DNA of 64,000 nt, from contig NZ_SOBE01000001.1 in NCBI RefSeq assembly GCF_004364285.1, forward strand, positions 372,001 to 436,000, in the 5' to 3' direction. Origin of the DNA: Frigoribacterium sp. PhB116. Lineage in GTDB: Bacteria; Actinomycetota; Actinomycetes; Actinomycetales; Microbacteriaceae. Within the stretch, counting starts at the first letter, position 1, and every line of letters starts with the position of its first letter. The position numbers and the translations under genes are program-made. This document shows positions 59,952 through 64,000 of the stretch, piece after piece. The notes below the pieces were generated by a model. The model was given only the letters and a program-made list of their open reading frames with translations, made no database searches and was not told where the DNA came from.

Positions 59952-60461
59952 TCATCGTCTTTCGTCGGTGTCGGGTCGGTCTCCGGCGCCGTCGTCGACG
60001 ACCGGGGCGCTCACGAGCTGACCGGGCGGGAGACCGCTCGACCGCTCGAGCTCGAGCGCGTGCTGGACGATGATAACAGCGGCGACTTGATCGATGACGG
60101 ATCGTTGTCTCTTGCCCTTGCGCCCTGAAGCGCGAAGTGCAGTCTGCGCGCTCACCGTCGACAGTCGTTCGTCCACCAGGCGCACGGGCACGGGACACCG
60201 GGCCGCGATGGCCGCCGCGAAGTCGCGGGCGTCGCCGGTGGACGCAGTGTCGCCTCCCGACAGCGACAGCGGGAGGCCGACCACCACCTCCACGGCGTCG
60301 AGCTCCGACACGTGGCCGAGGATGGCGTCGACGTCGGCCGACCCCGACGCCGCCCGCGGCACCGTCTCGACGGGCGTCGCGATCATGCCCGACGGATCGG
60401 TGCGGGCGACGCCGATGCGGGCCTTCCCCACGTCGACGCCGAGGCGCACTCCCGTCCTCAC
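59952..60461 (-). CDS. ruvX: Putative pre-16S rRNA nuclease / Holliday junction resolvase (YqgF family)
   Basis: RuvX/YqgF has an RNase H-like fold and matures the 5' end of 16S rRNA. The 169-aa protein has the catalytic Asp in LGVDVGKARIGVA, VVGLPLSLSG, and LVDERLSTV with the second acidic residue. GTG 60461 starts 7 bp after alaS. The alaS-ruvX-mltG-aro order is widely conserved. Confidence 0.93.
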   Translation of the reverse strand: MRTGVRLGVDVGKARIGVARTDPSGMIATPVETVPRAASGSADVDAILGHVSELDAVEVVVGLPLSLSGGDTASTGDARDFAAAIAARCPVPVRLVDERLSTVSAQTALRASGRKGKRQRSVIDQVAAVIIVQHALELERSSGLPPGQLVSAPVVDDGAGDRPDTDERR

Positions 60462-60468
60462 GCGGCGC

Positions 60469-63141
60469 TCAGGACCGCAGCGCGGCGACGATGCCCGTGA
60501 GCGCCGTCGTGATCGCGGTGACGTCGGATCCGCCGCCCTGCGCCAGGTCGTCCTTGCCGCCGCCGCCCCCGCCGAGGATCCCTGCCGCCGTACGGGCGAG
60601 CTGACCCGCCTTGACGCCGGCCGAGCGGGCGGGCGCCGTCGTGGCGACGATGACGGCGGGCTTGCCGGCGACGTCGGCGGCAAGCGCGACCACCGAGGCC
60701 GAGTCGCTGCCGAGGCGCTCGCGCACCGACAGGACGAGCGACCGCAGCTCGTCGGTCGTCTTGACCGTGCCCACCGACTCGGCGACGACGGTGAGGGACC
60801 CGACGGCAGCCGCCTGCTCGACGAGCGCGGGGACGCGCAGCGACAGCTGCGCCGACTCGAACTCCGCGATCTTCTTCTCGGCCGCGCGCAGGCTGGAGAC
60901 CAGGTCGCCGATCCGTTCCGGGAGCTGCTCGCGCGGCGTGCGGAGCGAGGACGTCAGCTGCGAGACGATGGCCCGCTCCGCGGCGAAGTCGCGGAACGCG
61001 TCGAGGCCGACGAGCGACTCCACCCGACGGTTCGTGGAGCCGACGGAGGTCTCGCTGACGAGGTTGATGAGGCCGATCTGTGCGCTCGTGGCGACGTGGG
61101 TGCCCGCGCAGAGCTCGCGCGACCACGGGCCGCCGATGTCGACCATCCGGACCGTCTCGCCGTACTTCTCGCCGAAGAGCGCCATCGCGCCCATCGACCG
61201 GGCCTCGTCGAGGGGCAGCACGCGGGTGGTGACGGCGAGGTCCTCTCGGACGGCCGCGTTCGCGACCTCCTCGACCTCGCTGCGGGTGGCCGGGCTGAGC
61301 GCCTGGCTCCAGTTGAAGTCGAGGCGGAGGTAGCCGGCCTTGTTGTACGAGCCGGCCTGGTGCGCCTCCGGGCCGAGCACCTCCCGGAGCGCGGCGTGCA
61401 CGAGGTGCGTCGCCGAGTGCGCCTGCGTGGCGCCGCGGCGGTAGGAAGGGTCGACGACGCTGGTGGCGGCGTCGCCGACGCCGACCTCGCCCGAGCGCAC
61501 CTGGACACGGTGGCTGACCAGGCCCTTGACCGGCTTCTGGACGTCGAGGACCTCGAGGTCGAAGCCCGTTCCGACGATGCTGCCGGCGTCGGCGTCCTGG
61601 CCGCCCGACTCGGCGTACAGCGACGTCTCGGCGAGGACCACCTCGGCGATGTCGCCCGCGACGGCGCGGTCGACGCTGGCGCCGTCGACGATGAGGCCGA
61701 GCACGCGCGTCTCGGTGTCGAGCACGTCGTACCCGGTGAACACCGTCTCGCCCTGCGCGCGGAAGGCGCTGTAGACGCTCAGGTCGGCGAGGGCCACCTT
61801 GCGCGACTTGGCGTCGGCCTTGGCGCGGGCGCGCTGCTCGCTCATCAGCCGGTCGAACGCCTCGCGGTCGACCGTGAGGCCGCTCTCCTCGGCGATCTCG
61901 AGGGTGAGGTCGATCGGGAACCCGAAGGTGTCGTGCAGCAGGAAGGCCGTGTCGCCGGCCAGGCGAGGTGCGGTGCCGGCGCCTGCCTTGTCCTTGGTGT
62001 CCTCCACGGCGATGTCGAGGATGCTCGTGCCGGCCGCCAGCGTGCGGAGGAACGTCTCCTCCTCGGCGAAGGCGAGGCCCGAGATCCTGTCCCAGTCGCG
62101 CTCGACCTCGGGGTAGGCCGACTTCATCGCGTCGCGGGACGCCGCGAACAGGACCGGGAAGGTGGTGCCCTCGACGCCCAGGAGGCGCATCGAGCGGACC
62201 GAGCGTCGCAGCAGGCGGCGCAGGATGTAGCCGCGGCCCTCGTTCGACGGCCGGACGCCGTCGCTCATGAGCATGAGGGCGCTGCGGACGTGGTCGGCGA
62301 TGACGCGCATGCGCACGTCGTCGTCGTGGACGGCGCCGTAGCGGCGCCCCGACAGCTCGGAGGCGGCGTCGAGCACGGGACGGACCTGGTCGATCTCGTA
62401 CATGTTGTCGACGCCCTGCTTGAGGAACGCGACCCGCTCGAGGCCCATGCCGGTGTCGATGTTCTTGTTCGGCAGCTCGCGGACGATGTCGAAGTCGACC
62501 TTCGACCGGACGTTCTCGATCTGGTACTGCATGAACACGAGGTTCCAGATCTCGACGTAGCGGTCGTCGTCCGTGGCGGGGCCGCCGTCGGCGCCGTAGG
62601 CCGGGCCGCGGTCGAAGAAGATCTCGGAGCACGGGCCCGCCGGGCCGGGCTGGCCGGTGTGCCAGTAGTTGGTGTCCTTGCCGAGGCGCTGGATGCGCTC
62701 GTCGGGGAGGCCCGCCACCTTCTTCCAGAGGGCGATCGCCTCGTCGTCCTCCTCGTAGACGGTGACCCAGAGGTCGTCGGGCGAGAACGCGAGGCCGCCG
62801 TCGGCCTCGCTCGAGGTCAGCAGCTCCCAGGCGTAGCCGATCGCCTCCTCCTTGAAGTAGTCGCCGAACGAGAAGTTGCCGTTCATCTGGAAGAACGTGC
62901 CGTGCCGGGGGGTCTTCCCGACCTCTTCGATGTCGTTGGTGCGGATGCACTTCTGCACGCTCGTCGCCCGCGCGTACGGGGTCGGGACGAGACCGGTCAG
63001 GTACGGGATGAACGGCACCATGCCGGCCACGGTGAAGAGCAGCGACGGGTCGTCGCTGACCAGCGAGGCGGACGGGACGACGGTGTGCCCGCGCTCCCCG
63101 AAGTAGTCGAGCCAACGGCGGCGGATCTCGGCGGTCTGCAT
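60469..63141 (-). CDS. alaS: Alanyl-tRNA synthetase
   Basis: AlaS charges tRNA-Ala. The 890-aa protein has the class-II catalytic domain (QTAEIRRRWLDYFGERGHTVVPSASL, TFFQMNGNFSFGDYF, NIDTGMGLERVA), the tRNA-recognition region, an intact editing site (HSATHLVH and CAGTHVAT supply the zinc/catalytic residues), and a C-terminal domain with GGGGGGKDDLAQGGG. ATG 63141 follows AGGAG by four bases; an upstream in-frame extension is not conserved. Confidence 0.98.
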   Translation of the reverse strand: MQTAEIRRRWLDYFGERGHTVVPSASLVSDDPSLLFTVAGMVPFIPYLTGLVPTPYARATSVQKCIRTNDIEEVGKTPRHGTFFQMNGNFSFGDYFKEEAIGYAWELLTSSEADGGLAFSPDDLWVTVYEEDDEAIALWKKVAGLPDERIQRLGKDTNYWHTGQPGPAGPCSEIFFDRGPAYGADGGPATDDDRYVEIWNLVFMQYQIENVRSKVDFDIVRELPNKNIDTGMGLERVAFLKQGVDNMYEIDQVRPVLDAASELSGRRYGAVHDDDVRMRVIADHVRSALMLMSDGVRPSNEGRGYILRRLLRRSVRSMRLLGVEGTTFPVLFAASRDAMKSAYPEVERDWDRISGLAFAEEETFLRTLAAGTSILDIAVEDTKDKAGAGTAPRLAGDTAFLLHDTFGFPIDLTLEIAEESGLTVDREAFDRLMSEQRARAKADAKSRKVALADLSVYSAFRAQGETVFTGYDVLDTETRVLGLIVDGASVDRAVAGDIAEVVLAETSLYAESGGQDADAGSIVGTGFDLEVLDVQKPVKGLVSHRVQVRSGEVGVGDAATSVVDPSYRRGATQAHSATHLVHAALREVLGPEAHQAGSYNKAGYLRLDFNWSQALSPATRSEVEEVANAAVREDLAVTTRVLPLDEARSMGAMALFGEKYGETVRMVDIGGPWSRELCAGTHVATSAQIGLINLVSETSVGSTNRRVESLVGLDAFRDFAAERAIVSQLTSSLRTPREQLPERIGDLVSSLRAAEKKIAEFESAQLSLRVPALVEQAAAVGSLTVVAESVGTVKTTDELRSLVLSVRERLGSDSASVVALAADVAGKPAVIVATTAPARSAGVKAGQLARTAAGILGGGGGGKDDLAQGGGSDVTAITTALTGIVAALRS

Positions 63142-63208
63142 GGTTCTCCTGAGGGAGGGGGTCGGTCGGTGGGGCTGCTGACGAGGAGGCGCCGGGCGCC
63201 TCGCGCGG

Positions 63209-63445
63209 TCAGCTCGCGCTGGTGGTGCCGGCCGGCCCTGTCGTGGGGCCGCCGTCGTCGCTCGGGTCGGTGGCGCGGAGCTCGGCGTCACGGGAGCGGT
63301 ACCCGTCGACCACCGCGGCGCGGAAGTGGTCGAGTCCGCCGTCGAGCTCGCCGAAGAAGCGGCGGCCACGCGGGGTCGAGTTGAGGAGGTGCGCACCGAC
63401 GAGGCCGAGCGCGACTCCGACGGACAGCAGGACCAGGTTCTTCAC
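63209..63445 (-). CDS. Small membrane-anchored protein of unknown function between rpsD and alaS
   Basis: A 78-aa protein with one N-terminal hydrophobic segment (about 3-20, NLVLLSVGVALGLVGAHLL), then TPRGRRFFGELDGGLDHFRAAVVDGYRSRDAELR and a Ser/Thr/Gly tail. Similar short proteins occur at this place in related genomes to my recollection; no function is known. GTG 63445 has GAGGAG five bases upstream. A hairpin (63459-63494) lies immediately 5' of that site. Confidence 0.75.
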   Translation of the reverse strand: MKNLVLLSVGVALGLVGAHLLNSTPRGRRFFGELDGGLDHFRAAVVDGYRSRDAELRATDPSDDGGPTTGPAGTTSAS

Positions 63446-63458
63446 GGGTGCTCCTCAC

Positions 63459-63494
63459 GACGTGTCCCGTGACGAGCACACGGGACGACACGTC
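63459..63494 (-). other. Leader hairpin of the small membrane-protein gene
   Basis: Plus-strand arms GACGTGTCCCGTG (63459-63471) and CACGGGACGACACGTC (63479-63494) pair along 13 bp with a 3-nt bulge. It lies between the TAGGCT box and the ribosome-binding site, so it should be transcribed as leader RNA. Confidence 0.5.
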
Positions 63495-63500
63495 AGCCTA
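63495..63500 (-). promoter_or_regulatory. Candidate -10 box of the small membrane-protein gene
   Basis: TAGGCT on the minus strand. A 27-bp tandem-repeat array starts 20 bp upstream. The predicted leader is about 45 nt and begins with the hairpin. Confidence 0.4.
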
Positions 63501-63520
63501 CTTCGTCGCCGTCGCCCGTC

Positions 63521-63601
63521 GGGAACTGCGGAGGGAGGAGCTACGCCGGGAACGGCACAGGGAGGAGCTCCGCGGGGAACGACTGAGGGAGCGCCCCACG
63601 C
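63521..63601 (-). repeat. Three 27-bp imperfect tandem repeats
   Basis: Units 63521-63547, 63548-63574 and 63575-63601 each begin GGGAAC on the plus strand and share an AGGGAG core at the same offset; units 1 and 2 also share AGGGAGGAGCT. The third unit contains one arm of the rpsD terminator. Confidence 0.65.
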
Positions 63602-63619
63602 GACGTGGAGCGCTCCCTC
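63585..63619 (-). terminator. Terminator of rpsD
   Basis: A stem of 10 bp (63585-63594 with 63610-63619) continues past one G-U wobble into CCACG/CGTGG, with a 3-nt loop, 19 bp after the rpsD stop on the minus strand. Confidence 0.75.
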
Positions 63620-63638
63620 GGAAGTGGTGCGGGTGGTG

Positions 63639-64000
63639 CTAGCGGGCTGCGTAGTACTCGACGACCAGCTGGACCTCGCAGGTCACGGGGACCTCGGCGC
63701 GCTTCGGGCGACGCACGAGGCGGGCCTGCAGCTTGTCGATCTCGACCTCGAGGTAGCTCGGGGTCTTGGGCAGCAGGTCGACGTGACCGCCGGCCGCGGC
63801 GACCTGGAAGGGCTCGGTCGTCTCGCTCTTGGCCTTGACGTGGATCATCTGGCCGGGCTTGACGCGGAACGAGGGGCGGTCGACGAGCTTGCCGTCGACG
63901 AGGATGTGACGGTGCACGACCATCTGGCGAGCCTGCGCCGTGGTGCGGGCGAAGCCGGCACGCAGGACGAGGGCGTCGAGACGGGTCTCGAGCAGCTCGA
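63639..64000 (-). CDS. rpsD: 30S ribosomal protein S4 (5' end off window)
   Basis: S4 nucleates assembly of the small ribosomal subunit. The C-terminal 119 or so codons are present: LLETRLDALVLRAGFARTTAQARQMVVHRHILVDGK is the S4 RNA-binding domain, followed by RPSFRVKPGQMI and the ending VQLVVEYYAAR. The start lies beyond base 64000. The gene ends at a strong hairpin. Confidence 0.97.
   Translation of the reverse strand, partial: ELLETRLDALVLRAGFARTTAQARQMVVHRHILVDGKLVDRPSFRVKPGQMIHVKAKSETTEPFQVAAAGGHVDLLPKTPSYLEVEIDKLQARLVRRPKRAEVPVTCEVQLVVEYYAAR

Overview
The window is GC-rich chromosomal DNA from an actinobacterium, most likely of the family Microbacteriaceae. This is inferred from an mIHF-guanylate kinase fusion, an ANTAR regulator beside polA, the type-2 OMP decarboxylase, a PriA without helicase motifs, and the gene order. 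The order follows two blocks known from Mycobacterium tuberculosis: uvrA-uvrB-coaE-rpsA-polA-pdtaR-pyk-lgt-trpABC-trpE-hisI-hisF, and rpe-fmt-rsmB-priA-metK-rpoZ-gmk-mihF-pyrF-carBA-pyrCBR-nusB-efp-aroBK-mltG-ruvX-alaS. I see no phage, insertion sequence, CRISPR array, rRNA or clear pseudogene. Nearly every gene is on the minus strand. The plus strand carries only a thioesterase, tRNA-Leu(CAA) and a cold-shock gene.

Layout. 1-7.4 kb: excision repair (uvrA partial, uvrB) with an SDR oxidoreductase, coaE and rpsA. 7.5-14.7 kb: a lineage-specific insert between rpsA and polA, holding a DUF885 metalloprotein and a sugar-alcohol PTS operon (DeoR regulator, PfkB kinase, mannitol-type IIC, separate IIB and IIA, zinc dehydrogenase, HPr). 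Its promoter has strong hexamers and overlaps a palindromic operator candidate. 14.8-20.1 kb: polA, thioesterase, ANTAR response regulator, tRNA-Leu, cspA and an unknown membrane protein. 20.3-29.1 kb: pyk, gltBD and lgt. 29.2-37.6 kb: a tightly overlapping run reading rpe, hisE, hisG, hisF, hisI, trpE, two small membrane-protein genes, trpC, trpB, trpA. 37.6-43.7 kb: rsmB, fmt, priA, metK, rpoZ. 43.8-53.4 kb: the complete de novo UMP operon except pyrD/pyrE (pyrR-pyrB-pyrC-PH-like protein-carA-carB-pyrF-mihF/gmk), preceded by a PyrR-binding hairpin that hides the pyrR ribosome-binding site. 53.5-60.5 kb: nusB, efp, an AAA+ ATPase/TPR-membrane-protein pair of unknown function, aroB, aroK, mltG, ruvX. 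60.5-64 kb: alaS, a small membrane-anchored protein and partial rpsD.

Expression signals. Neighbouring cistrons often overlap by 4 bp (GTGA or ATGA), which implies translational coupling. At least nine genes have a TANNNT -10 hexamer 6-7 nt before the start codon, the layout expected for leaderless mRNAs. Long GC-rich hairpins without U-tracts follow several units and are read as terminators.

Points most worth a second look are the AAA+/TPR pair with its own promoter, the PyrR leader hairpin, the mIHF-Gmk fusion, the mixed mannitol/1-phosphofructokinase PTS operon, and two tandem-repeat arrays placed just upstream of -10 boxes. All functional calls rest on motif recognition by eye; no search was run.
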